Positions 44,211-53,640 of a DNA stretch of 64,000 bases are shown here, in pieces. A program made the translations under genes and the position numbers. A model generated the notes under the pieces. The model had not been told where the DNA came from. It did not search any database and was given only the letters and a program-made list of their open reading frames with translations. Every line of letters begins with the position of its first letter. Position 1 is the first letter of the stretch. The stretch lies in the NCBI RefSeq assembly GCF_015709525.1, contig NZ_JADNRA010000034.1:242408-306407 (forward strand), given 5' to 3'. Source of the stretch: Methylocystis sp. L43. GTDB lineage: Bacteria > Pseudomonadota > Alphaproteobacteria > Rhizobiales > Beijerinckiaceae.

Positions 44211-45692
44211 TTATCGCGGCGCGGCGCTCCGGTAGCCGCGGATTGCGAACGCGGCGAGCAGCAAGGCCGGCAACGCGACGCCGATGAGCGCGCCGGCATG
44301 TCCGGTCGGCGCAGGCCCCATCAACTCGTCATCCGCTTGCGTGAATTTCGGCATGGCGGCGTAATCCTGCGCCGTCAGCGACGCGCCCGCCTTGGCGCGG
44401 GAGAGAAAGAACTCCCGCCAGTCGACGTGGAAGGCGCGGATCCGGTCGAGGAAGGCGCGGTAGCGCTTCTCCCCGGCGCCGGCGATGTCGGCCATCGCCT
44501 GATAGGTCAGATAGGCGGGAGAAATGTAGCCGAGCCGGTCCGCCATGTCGCGCTGGCGCGCAAGCTGCGCGTCATGCTCGGCGACGATCGCCTCGACGCG
44601 CTGAAACGCTGCCTCCTGCGTCGCCAGACGCCGCAGCGTCATCTCTTGCGGACCGCCGGCTGGCTTTTCCGCGTCGCCATGTTCCTGGGCGTAGCGCGCG
44701 AGCGAGGCGTCGCGCGCGCGGTCGGCGTCGATCGAGGCCGCCCGGGCCGCGAGCACCATGTCGGTTCGGGAGGGCGCGGGATGGGCGAAAGCGGCGAGGC
44801 TGTTGATCGCGGCCGGCAGGATCATCGTGATCGCCACCCAGGCGCCGATCAGCGTCAGCGCGTTGAAGGCGGAGCTCCGGCCCAGCCCGTCGACCGCGGC
44901 GGCAAGCGCCGCCCAGAAGAGACCGTAGAGCAGCACGACGAAAAGCAGCGCCGCGAAGCCGGGCGTCGCAAGCCGCTCCCAGCCGGCGAAGATCCAGACG
45001 CCCGCCGCCACCGCCAGCAGCGTCACGGCGATCGGCGCGGCGACGCGCGCCGTCAGCTTGCCGGCGAGCGCCACGCCAGGACGGCGCGCCGAGGCGAGCG
45101 TCATCGCCAGCGTTCCCTGCTCGCGCTCGCCGGCGAGCAGATTGAAGGCCATCGCCAGAACGACGAGCGGATAGACGAAGACGACGACGAAGGCGAGATC
45201 GGTCGCGCCCGACATCAGATTGGCCGGATTGTCGATCTCGTCGACGAAGAGAAAACTGTCTTTGGAGCCCGTCGTCACCCGGACGGCGGGCGGCAGAAGA
45301 TCGCTCTGCCCTGTGGCGACGAGCGCCAAAGGCGCGGGCGCGAGCGCGGCGACCGCCGCGGCGGGGCCTCCCCCCATGAAGGCGGCGTTGCGCGGATCGC
45401 GATAGGGCGGCGGCTCCGGCGCGGGCTTTCCCTGCGTCTCGCCCTGCTGCAATTGCGCGAGCGTCTTCTGGAGGTTTGTCAGGCGCTGCGTCTCGTCGGC
45501 GCGGGCGCCCGCGATCGCCGCCTGTTGCGCCGCGACGCGCGACGCGCCCATGCCGAGGGCGAACAGCGCGACGCCCGCCAAGGCGATGAGCGCGAACCAG
45601 ATGGCGCCGTCGCGGCGCATCATGCGCGCCTCAAAGCGCACGCCCGCGAGAAAAGCGGAAGAGAGAAAAGCGGAAGACATGGGCGCGCTCAT
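44211..45692 (-). CDS. ABC-2 type permease (DUF3526), second subunit
   Basis: A 493-residue membrane protein with a long extracytoplasmic loop between helix 1 (AIWFALIALAGVALFALGMG) and the remaining helices (from about 190: LAFVVVFVYPLVVLAMAFNLLAGEREQGTL). The latter text is the ABC-2/DUF3526 hallmark. The start at 45692 overlaps the stop of the upstream permease by four bases; the open frame extends to 45839. Forms an exporter with the other permease and the ATPase. Substrate unknown; relatives occur beside copper/nitrous oxide and antibiotic efflux systems. Confidence 0.88.
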   Translation of the reverse strand: MSAPMSSAFLSSAFLAGVRFEARMMRRDGAIWFALIALAGVALFALGMGASRVAAQQAAIAGARADETQRLTNLQKTLAQLQQGETQGKPAPEPPPYRDPRNAAFMGGGPAAAVAALAPAPLALVATGQSDLLPPAVRVTTGSKDSFLFVDEIDNPANLMSGATDLAFVVVFVYPLVVLAMAFNLLAGEREQGTLAMTLASARRPGVALAGKLTARVAAPIAVTLLAVAAGVWIFAGWERLATPGFAALLFVVLLYGLFWAALAAAVDGLGRSSAFNALTLIGAWVAITMILPAAINSLAAFAHPAPSRTDMVLAARAASIDADRARDASLARYAQEHGDAEKPAGGPQEMTLRRLATQEAAFQRVEAIVAEHDAQLARQRDMADRLGYISPAYLTYQAMADIAGAGEKRYRAFLDRIRAFHVDWREFFLSRAKAGASLTAQDYAAMPKFTQADDELMGPAPTGHAGALIGVALPALLLAAFAIRGYRSAAPR

Positions 45693-47167
45693 ACGGGCCG
45701 CAGACGCCGCGCCGCGAAGAGCGCGAAAGCGCAGGCGAGCGCGAGCCAGCCCAATAAGCCGATCATGGGGAGCGCGCTGTAGCCGAGGGCGAAGACCGCC
45801 CCGGGCGCGCGATAGGCGAAGGAGGCGATCTTTCGCCACAGCTCTGGCCCCGCGACATATTGTTTGTCGTGGGCGAAATGGATGATGTTGTCGCTGACCT
45901 GATTTTGGATGTCGCGCCGGTGCGCCTCGGCCGCCGTGGCGAAATCGAACTGGCTGCGGCTGTCGACGCCGGCGAAGGCCATCGAGATCGGCCGCAGCGC
46001 GAGCAGCGGAAAAAGGAAGCCGGGCGCGGCGCGCAGCGCGTCCTGACGGTCGAAGGCCGACTGCAGCGCGCCGAAGTGGCGGTCGAAGATCGCATAGCCG
46101 GCCTCGTCGTCCTTGCGCAGCGAGAGGCCGCGGAAGCTGACGGGCAGATCCTCGATGCGCGAAACTCCATATTTCTTCAGCGTCTCGTCGCGGAAGGCGA
46201 CGAAGGCTGGATGACTTTCGTCATGGCCGAAGGTCTTCGCCTTGTCCTGCGCGATACCGGCTCGAAATTCCTGCCATGTCGGCGTCGGCGCGAAGGCGCG
46301 CGCCGCGTCCGTGGCGAGGCGCGGCGCGAGAAAGGAATTGGCGAGCCAGAAGGCGAGCAGCGTCACGAGCGCCGCGCGGGAGTTTCTCGCCAAAGCCGAA
46401 ACGCCGAGCGCGAGAAAAGCGAAGCCCGCGAGATAGGCGGCATAGGCGGCGCCAAGCGCAGCGAGCCGAAGGAATTGATCGGCGAGCGACAGGCGTTCAC
46501 GATCGACGAAGAAGACGAGCGCGAGCGCCGCGCCGACGAAGGCCGGCGCGAGCAGCGCGAAAATGGCGCCGATGAGCGCGAGCGCCTTGCCGGCGAGAAT
46601 GTCGCGCGGCCGCGCGCCGACGCTGAGCAACTGTTTCAGCGTGCCGCTTTCGCGCTCGCCCGAGAAGCTCGCGAAGCCCATCAGGATGACGATGAGCGGC
46701 GCGACCGTCTGCAGGATGAAGGCGAGCGACAGCGAGCCGAGCCGCGCGCCGACGCCGCCGTCGCGCGCCTGTTTGAACTGGGTCTCGTTCTGCTTATGCG
46801 CCTCGAGCCACACCGCCGAGCCGACATAGGCGTCGACGCCGGGCTCGGCGAGCGCCAGCGGGCTCAACGGCTTGAACGCGTATTGGCCGAAATGCGCGGC
46901 GGCGTGCGGATTCTTGGCGCTCTGTCCGACCCAAAGCTCGCGATCGGCCTGCGCCGCCGCGTCGCGCTCGCGCAGGATGCGGGCGCTCTCGACATAGCCA
47001 AAGGCGAGCGCGGCGAGCATCAGCGCGACGACGAAGGCGCAGAGCCAGACGAGCCGCCGGTCGCGGAACAGCTCCAGCCATTCCTTGGCGGCGACGGCGC
47101 GCACGACGCGCCAGCTGCTCTTCGCCGGCGCCGCAGCGGCGAGAGGCGCGAGAGCGAGATCGCTCAC
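45689..47167 (-). CDS. ABC-2 type permease (DUF3526), first subunit
   Basis: A 492-residue membrane protein of the same family as its downstream neighbour: an N-terminal helix after AAKEWLELFRDRRLVWLCAFVVALM, a large periplasmic loop, then LIVILMGFASFSGERESGTLKQLLSVG and four more helices. The GERE(S/Q)GTL motif marks the transmembrane coupling segment. Overlaps by four bases with both the ATPase gene (47164-47167) and the next permease gene, so all three are translationally coupled. Confidence 0.88.
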   Translation of the reverse strand: MSDLALAPLAAAAPAKSSWRVVRAVAAKEWLELFRDRRLVWLCAFVVALMLAALAFGYVESARILRERDAAAQADRELWVGQSAKNPHAAAHFGQYAFKPLSPLALAEPGVDAYVGSAVWLEAHKQNETQFKQARDGGVGARLGSLSLAFILQTVAPLIVILMGFASFSGERESGTLKQLLSVGARPRDILAGKALALIGAIFALLAPAFVGAALALVFFVDRERLSLADQFLRLAALGAAYAAYLAGFAFLALGVSALARNSRAALVTLLAFWLANSFLAPRLATDAARAFAPTPTWQEFRAGIAQDKAKTFGHDESHPAFVAFRDETLKKYGVSRIEDLPVSFRGLSLRKDDEAGYAIFDRHFGALQSAFDRQDALRAAPGFLFPLLALRPISMAFAGVDSRSQFDFATAAEAHRRDIQNQVSDNIIHFAHDKQYVAGPELWRKIASFAYRAPGAVFALGYSALPMIGLLGWLALACAFALFAARRLRPV

Positions 47168-47877
47168 GCCGCCCTCGCGAAAAGATCGAGATAGGCGCGC
47201 TCCAGCCCGAGATGATCGACGTCATCGGCGCCGAAGACCGACGCGAGGCGGCCCTGCGCCATGATGCCGATCTTCGTGCCGCATTGCTTGGCGAGGAAGA
47301 GGTCGTGCGTGACCATGAGTACCGCCATGCCCTCCTTGCGCAGCCGCTCGATGAGCGCGGCGAACTCATTGGCCGCGAGCGGATCGAGGCCGGAGGTCGG
47401 CTCATCAAGCACCAGCGCCTGCGCGCGCCTTGCGAGCGCGATGGCGACGCCGACCTTCTGGCGCATGCCCTTGGAATAGCCGCGCACGGGACGATCGAAG
47501 GCGTCGCGCGGCAGGCCGGCGGCGGCGAGCAGCGAGAGCAGCGTCTCGCGCGGCGCCTCGGCCCCGGAAATTTCGGTGAAATATTGCAGATTCTCGAGGC
47601 CCGTCAGCGCGCCGTAGAGCATCACCTGTTCGGGGATATAGGCGAGAAGCGCGCGCGCCGCGGAGGGATCAACCGCGGCGTCGATCCCGCAGACGAGCGC
47701 CTGACCTGCGGTCGGCTGTATAAAATTCAGGAAGAGATTGACGGTCGTCGTCTTGCCGGCGCCGTTGGGGCCGAGCAGGCAAAACACCTCGCCCGCCGGC
47801 ACGGTAAAATTCAAATGATCGAGCGCCGGAGAGTCCGCGCCGTCGTAACGCTTGGTGAGATTGCACGCTTCGAGCAT
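47164..47877 (-). CDS. ABC transporter ATPase of the ABC-2 exporter
   Basis: A 237-residue ATPase with Walker A LLGPNGAGKTTTVN, signature GYSKGMRQKVGVAIAL, Walker B LVLDEPTSGLDPLAANE and the H-loop MVTHDLF. Gene order and overlap show it powers the two DUF3526 permeases. The signature KGMRQK with preceding Y-S is common in drug and polysaccharide exporters. Substrate unknown. Confidence 0.93.
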   Translation of the reverse strand: MLEACNLTKRYDGADSPALDHLNFTVPAGEVFCLLGPNGAGKTTTVNLFLNFIQPTAGQALVCGIDAAVDPSAARALLAYIPEQVMLYGALTGLENLQYFTEISGAEAPRETLLSLLAAAGLPRDAFDRPVRGYSKGMRQKVGVAIALARRAQALVLDEPTSGLDPLAANEFAALIERLRKEGMAVLMVTHDLFLAKQCGTKIGIMAQGRLASVFGADDVDHLGLERAYLDLFARAA

Positions 47878-48193
47878 GGCCGCATCCGCCTTACGGCTCG
47901 CTGCCGGCGCGTGTGGCCCCGCGCCGGCGTCAAGTATGATTTCTGCCTCAAATCTGCATCATTGCTTCAAGGCGGTCAAGCGCGCGGGCGACGCGTCACT
48001 TAACTTCTAGACCTTCCAAGGAAGCGGTCTAAAGCTGGTCGGCCGCCCTCTCGTTTTGGATTTATTCCGCGGTTGGGTAATTTTGCGCGCAATGAGGATC
48101 AAGCGATCATGTCGAAGGCACGGAGCGCCATTATCGCCTTTGCGCCGCGCCGAAGCCTGTCGGCGTTATCATGCGCGCTGGCGACATGGCTGA
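47878..48193. other. Intergenic stretch without a recognisable gene
   Basis: About 315 bases upstream of the leftward ABC operon. It must contain that operon's promoter. No tRNA or strong repeat was seen. Rightward frames here are short and unconvincing, and lead into the degraded fragment that follows. Confidence 0.4.
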
Positions 48194-48583
48194 GCGTCCC
48201 CGGCAGCTACCTTCCGCGTACTCTACTGGGTCATTGGCGTCTCATTCCTCGGCTCCGTCTATCTGAAGACGCCGGTGAAGGGCGTGCGCGAGGGCCGCTA
48301 TAATTTTTTCTGGTGCTTTGGCGCGAGCCTGGCTCGGCTCCTCCCCGCGATCGAAATCAATAAGGAGTTCACCGCCTTCTTCGACGATCCCAAACGAGAG
48401 CGACTGACCGGTTGGCAGAGCTTCGTCTTTTCGGCGATCCGCAGGGTGGGCTGGGTGTTCGGGTTGATCCTTCTCGCCGCCATCTCCGGCCTGACGCAAG
48501 GATCGTACGAGAGCCCGATACGCCATGGTCGGCCCGCCGGTTCAAAGGCAGCCCCGGATGCTTTTCGCCGCACCCGAATATGA
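48194..48583 (+). pseudogene. Degraded membrane-protein fragment
   Basis: Open from a stop at 48191-48193 with no good start. The frame reads FRVLYWVIGVSFLGSVYLKT, RYNFFWCFGASLARLLPAIE, then WVFGLILLAAISGLTQGS, which is the look of a conserved helical C-terminus, followed by about 25 residues of unrelated text to the stop at 48583. The N-terminal part of the protein is missing. No parent gene is nearby; I do not recognise the family beyond the membrane-helix pattern. Confidence 0.45.
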
Positions 48584-48639
48584 CGAAAACGGCGCGCCGG
48601 TTTCCCGACGCGCCGCGAATTTTCTCCAGGCCGAAAAGC

Positions 48640-49893
<1,254 letters not shown>

Positions 49894-50074
49894 GGTTTCG
49901 TTCCCTCCGACTTTGAATCTTGCGCCGATAAAGTTCCGGCGGAGCTTATAATAGGGCGACGGCGCGCTTCATAGCGCGAAATTCCTATGGATCGACAAGT
50001 GTTTCTCTATGGCTGCAGGAAGCCTTTCGGCGCCCGCGCATTATTTATCTGCGCCGGGGGCAGAAAGAGACCCT

Positions 50075-50653
50075 ATGGAAACCGCGCCCGAGATCGATTT
50101 CATCGACATGGAGCCGCGCCCGGAGCTGGGCGCGAAAATCGTCGCCAAACTGGCTCAGCTGGAGAAGGTTTATGGGCGCATGACCGCCTGCCGCGTCGTC
50201 GCCAAGGGGCCGAGCGGCCATCACCGGACCGGCGGCCAACATCATTTCACGATCTACATCGCGCTCCCCGACGGTCGGGAAGTGTCAGTAGAGCGCACGC
50301 CCGACGCCGACGAGCGCTTCATGAACGCTGATTTCGCGCTCAGCGACGCCTTCAGGCGGGCGCGGCGGCAATTACGCGATCAGTCGCGCCAGATTCGCGG
50401 CAAGATCAAGCATCACGAGACGGCGCCGACGGCCGTGGTGAAAAGCGTCTTTCGCGCCGACGGCTTCGGCTTCCTCGAAAGCGAGGATGGACGCGAGATC
50501 TATTTTCATCGCAACAGCGTGGCCGAACCCGGCTTTGACGCGCTCGAAATCGGCGAGCGGGTGGAGTTTCTGGAAGGCCAAGGCCGGGAGGGTCCGCAGG
50601 CCAGGCGCGTGCAGTCGCTGAACGAAATCGCGCCCCGCCCGACCTCGGGATAG
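50075..50653 (+). CDS. RaiA/HPF-like protein fused to a cold-shock domain
   Basis: A 192-residue two-domain protein. The N-terminal half resembles ribosome hibernation factors RaiA/HPF (about 1-110: IDFIDMEPRPELGAKIVAKL, TACRVVAKG, HHFTIYIALPDGREV, DADERFMNADFALSDAFRRA). The C-terminal half (about 118-190) is a cold-shock OB fold with the RNA-binding text FRADGFGFLESEDGREIYFH. It probably binds ribosomes or RNA under stress. ATG 50075 is chosen over 50009 as the protein then begins cleanly; AGAGA precedes it. A DUF2945 gene follows after 25 bases. Confidence 0.85.
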   Translation: METAPEIDFIDMEPRPELGAKIVAKLAQLEKVYGRMTACRVVAKGPSGHHRTGGQHHFTIYIALPDGREVSVERTPDADERFMNADFALSDAFRRARRQLRDQSRQIRGKIKHHETAPTAVVKSVFRADGFGFLESEDGREIYFHRNSVAEPGFDALEIGERVEFLEGQGREGPQARRVQSLNEIAPRPTSG

Positions 50654-50678
50654 GCATGTATTGGCCGGAGGCAGCGCC

Positions 50679-50894
50679 ATGCCGCGTAAGTTCAAGCCCG
50701 GCGACCCTGTCAGCTGGAAGACTTCCCAGGGGGTGACGACCGGCAAGGTCGTCAAGAAGGTGACGGCGCGGGCGCGCGTGAAAGGCCATGTCGCCGAGGC
50801 GAGCCCGGACGATCCACAATATCTGGTCGAAAGCGGCAAGACAGGCGCCCGCGCGATCCACAAGCCGGACGCGCTGAAGAAAAATCAGCGCTGA
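50679..50894 (+). CDS. DUF2945 (HVA1-like) small protein
   Basis: A 71-residue basic protein with the DUF2945 pattern: KFKPGDPVSWKTSQGVTTGKVVKKVTARARVKG, then YLVESGKTGARAIHKPDALKK. It resembles a small SH3-like beta-barrel, and family members occur widely in bacteria and fungi without a defined role. GGAGG lies eight bases before ATG 50679. Probably cotranscribed with the RaiA-cold-shock gene. Confidence 0.85.
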   Translation: MPRKFKPGDPVSWKTSQGVTTGKVVKKVTARARVKGHVAEASPDDPQYLVESGKTGARAIHKPDALKKNQR

Positions 50895-51069
50895 CTCGAC
50901 GAGTGCGACTTGCTCAAGCGGCTATCTACTCAACGGTCACGTAAAATCCTCCCGTTGATACATACATCGATAAGGGCGCCGTTTGGATTTCCGACGGCTA
51001 ACCGCCCAATGCGCCCGTCTTCCTCCGGCGCTGGCCGCATGCTAAGCGCAACGGCGGAGGAGAGGCTAT

Positions 51070-53043
51070 ATGAACGACATGTCCGCCCCGCGCCGCGACA
51101 AGCCCTGGATGTTTCGCACTTACGCCGGCCATTCGACGGCCAGCGAGTCCAACAAGCTCTATCGCTCCAATCTCGCCAAGGGCCAGACGGGTCTCTCCAT
51201 CGCCTTCGATCTGCCGACGCAGACGGGCTACGACTGCGACCATATTCTCTCGCGCGGCGAGGTCGGCAAGGTCGGCGTGCCGGTCTCGCATCTTGGCGAC
51301 ATGCGCGCGCTCTTCGATGGCATTCCAATCGGCGAGATGAACACGTCGATGACCATCAACGCCACCGCCGTGTGGCTGATGGCGCTCTATATCGCCGCCG
51401 CCGAGGAACAGGGCGCGCCGCGCGCAAAACTGCAGGGCACGACGCAAAACGACATCATCAAGGAATATCTGTCGCGCGGCTCCTACGTGTTTCCGCCGAC
51501 GCAGTCGCTGCGCCTCACGCAGGACCTCATTCTCTTCACCACGAAGGAATGCCCCAAGTTCAATCCGATGAACGTCTGCTCCTACCATCTGCAGGAAGCC
51601 GGCGCGACGCCGTCGCAGGAATTGGCTTACGCGCTCGCGACCGCCGTCGCCATTCTCGACGGCGTGAAAGCCGCGGGAATGCCTGAGGAAGACTTCGCTC
51701 AAGTCGTCGGCCGCATCTCTTTTTTCGTCAACGCCGGCATGCGCTTCGTCACCGAGCTGTGCAAAATGCGCGCCTTCGCCGAGCTTTGGGAAGAGATCAC
51801 GCGCGAGCGCTATGGCGTGAAGGACGAGAAGCTTCGCCGCTTCCGCTATGGCGTGCAGGTCAATTCGCTCGGCCTGACCGAGCAGCAGCCGGAAAATAAC
51901 GTCTATCGCATCCTGATCGAGATGCTCGCCGTCGTGCTCTCCAAGAACGCCCGCGCCCGCGCCGTGCAGCTTCCCGCCTGGAACGAAGCGCTCGGCCTGC
52001 CCCGCCCCTTCGACCAGCAATGGTCGCTGCGCATGCAGCAGATCATGGCCTATGAGACGGACCTCCTGGAATATGGCGACATCTTCGACGGCAATCCCGA
52101 AATCGCCCGCAAGGTCGCCGAACTGAAGGCCGAGGCGAAAGCCGAACTCAAGAAGATCGAAGAGCTCGGCGGCGCGGCGGCGGCGGTCGAGATCGGCTAT
52201 ATGAAGGGCAAGCTCGTCGAGGCCAATACCGCGCGTCTCGAGTCGATCGAGGCCGGCGAACAGATCGTCGTCGGCGTCAACAAATTCACCGGCGGCGAGC
52301 CGTCGCCGCTCGCCTCGGGCGACAACCAGATCATGGTCGTGCCGGAACATGTCGAAGCCGAGCAGATTTCGCGGCTGAAGGCCTGGCGCGAAGCCCGCGA
52401 CCAGAAGGCCGCCCAGGCCGCCATCGAAGAGCTGGCGCGCGCCGCCAAGGAAGGCCGCAACATGGTCGAGCCGTCCATCGCCGCGGCGAAGGCCGGCGTC
52501 ACCACCGGCGAATGGGGCAATGTTTTACGCGGCGTATTTGGGGAATACCGCGCGCCGACCGGCGTCTCATCGACGGCCCGTCAGGTCGGCGGCGCGCTCG
52601 ACGCGGTGCGCGGCGAAGTCGAACGCGTGTCGCAAAAGCTCGGCAAGCGGGCGAAGTTTTTGGTCGGCAAGCCGGGCCTCGACGGCCATTCCAACGGCGC
52701 CGAGCAGATCGCGGTGCGCGCGCGCGACGCCGGCTTTGACGTGATCTACGCTGGCATCCGCTCGACGCCGGCCGAACTCGTCGAGGCGGCGAAGAAGGAA
52801 GGCGCGCATTGCATCGGCCTCTCCATTCTCTCCGGCTCGCATGTGACGCTCGCCCATGAAGTGATCAAGCTGATGAAGCAGGAAGGCGTCGAGGCGCCGC
52901 TCGTCGTCGGCGGCATTATTCCGCCGGCCGACGAAAAGCTTCTGCGCGAAGCGGGCGTCGCGGCGGTCTATACGCCGAAGAACTACGACCTCAACGCCAT
53001 CATGACCGACCTTGCCCACATTATCGAGAAGGCCGCCGTTTAG
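51070..53043 (+). CDS. ecm: Ethylmalonyl-CoA mutase, B12-dependent
   Basis: A 657-residue coenzyme B12 mutase (also called meaA) converting ethylmalonyl-CoA to methylsuccinyl-CoA. The catalytic barrel has YAGHSTASESNKLYRSNLAK, GLSIAFDLPTQTGYDCDH and LQGTTQNDIIKEYLSRGSYV, as in methylmalonyl-CoA mutase relatives but shorter. The C-terminal B12 domain has KPGLDGHSNGAEQIAVRARD (DxHxxG motif) and LSILSGSHVTLAHEV. GGAGAGG lies five bases before the ATG. Together with ccr and mcd it gives three consecutive or near-consecutive pathway steps. Confidence 0.95.
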   Translation: MNDMSAPRRDKPWMFRTYAGHSTASESNKLYRSNLAKGQTGLSIAFDLPTQTGYDCDHILSRGEVGKVGVPVSHLGDMRALFDGIPIGEMNTSMTINATAVWLMALYIAAAEEQGAPRAKLQGTTQNDIIKEYLSRGSYVFPPTQSLRLTQDLILFTTKECPKFNPMNVCSYHLQEAGATPSQELAYALATAVAILDGVKAAGMPEEDFAQVVGRISFFVNAGMRFVTELCKMRAFAELWEEITRERYGVKDEKLRRFRYGVQVNSLGLTEQQPENNVYRILIEMLAVVLSKNARARAVQLPAWNEALGLPRPFDQQWSLRMQQIMAYETDLLEYGDIFDGNPEIARKVAELKAEAKAELKKIEELGGAAAAVEIGYMKGKLVEANTARLESIEAGEQIVVGVNKFTGGEPSPLASGDNQIMVVPEHVEAEQISRLKAWREARDQKAAQAAIEELARAAKEGRNMVEPSIAAAKAGVTTGEWGNVLRGVFGEYRAPTGVSSTARQVGGALDAVRGEVERVSQKLGKRAKFLVGKPGLDGHSNGAEQIAVRARDAGFDVIYAGIRSTPAELVEAAKKEGAHCIGLSILSGSHVTLAHEVIKLMKQEGVEAPLVVGGIIPPADEKLLREAGVAAVYTPKNYDLNAIMTDLAHIIEKAAV

Positions 53044-53046
53044 AAG

Positions 53047-53415
53047 GTGCTGATCTACAAGTTTCCGCTCACGGTAGTTTTAGTTGCGCTGTTCGTTTCG
53101 CCGTTCGCGCGTGCGCAATATCTTGCGCCCACGCCGGATGCTTCGATGAACGCTGACCTCGGCGCAATGCGTGGATATTACAATTGGCTGGCGCTGGAGC
53201 TGCGGCGACGCATGCCACAGTCTCAATTCGCGGGCGAAGCGCGTGTTGGCGTGGCGTTCAAGATCGCGCCAAGCGGGCGTATGAGGATAGTTCGAATTAC
53301 GGGCGGCACGGAGGTCCACGCTGAAATTCTACGCCGTGTGTTCGCGAGCATTCGTCCCCCGCCTCCCCCGAATGGTCGGGAATTGTATCTGGCGCAGGAT
53401 TTCTTCTTTCACTGA
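53047..53415 (+). CDS. TonB C-terminal-like exported protein
   Basis: A 122-residue protein starting at GTG 53047, three bases after the ecm stop. A signal peptide (YKFPLTVVLVALFVSPFARA) is followed by a small domain resembling the TonB C-terminus: WLALELRRRMPQSQFAGEARVGVAFKIAPSGRM, then IVRITGG and ending in a Pro-rich stretch. It lacks the membrane anchor region and long Pro linker of true TonB, so partner and role are unknown. Downstream it meets a duplicated scrap of ecm, suggesting insertion or rearrangement here. Confidence 0.65.
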   Translation: MLIYKFPLTVVLVALFVSPFARAQYLAPTPDASMNADLGAMRGYYNWLALELRRRMPQSQFAGEARVGVAFKIAPSGRMRIVRITGGTEVHAEILRRVFASIRPPPPPNGRELYLAQDFFFH

Positions 53416-53426
53416 TTGGTCGTGGC

Positions 53427-53535
53427 GAGGCCGCGAAGAAGGAAGGCGCGCATTGCATCGGCCTCTCCATTCTCTCAGGCTCGCATGTGACGCTGGCGCA
53501 TGAAGTGATCAAGCAAGGCGTCGACGCGCCGCTCG
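53427..53535 (+). pseudogene. Duplicated fragment of ecm B12 domain
   Basis: Bases 53427-53535 repeat the ecm segment at about 52788-52905 nearly exactly, encoding EAAKKEGAHCIGLSILSGSH and VTLAHEVIK, with a deletion of roughly 12 bases near the end. The fragment has no start or stop of its own. It is a remnant of a partial duplication. Confidence 0.85.
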
Positions 53536-53640
53536 GATCGTCAGCGTCGCGGTCGGTCTTGGCCCTGTTGATACGGCGTCTGGTCCTTGCTTTTGGCGCG
53601 GAAGCCCCGTTAGCGTTGGACGAGCCCCGAGCGAGGAAGC

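Noticed and set aside
42394..44235. Rightward 613-codon frame over mcd
   Set aside because: Antisense of an enzyme gene with clear motifs; no start signal or recognisable domain.
45860..47194. Rightward 444-codon frame over the ABC permease
   Set aside because: Highly charged shadow frame of a membrane-protein gene.
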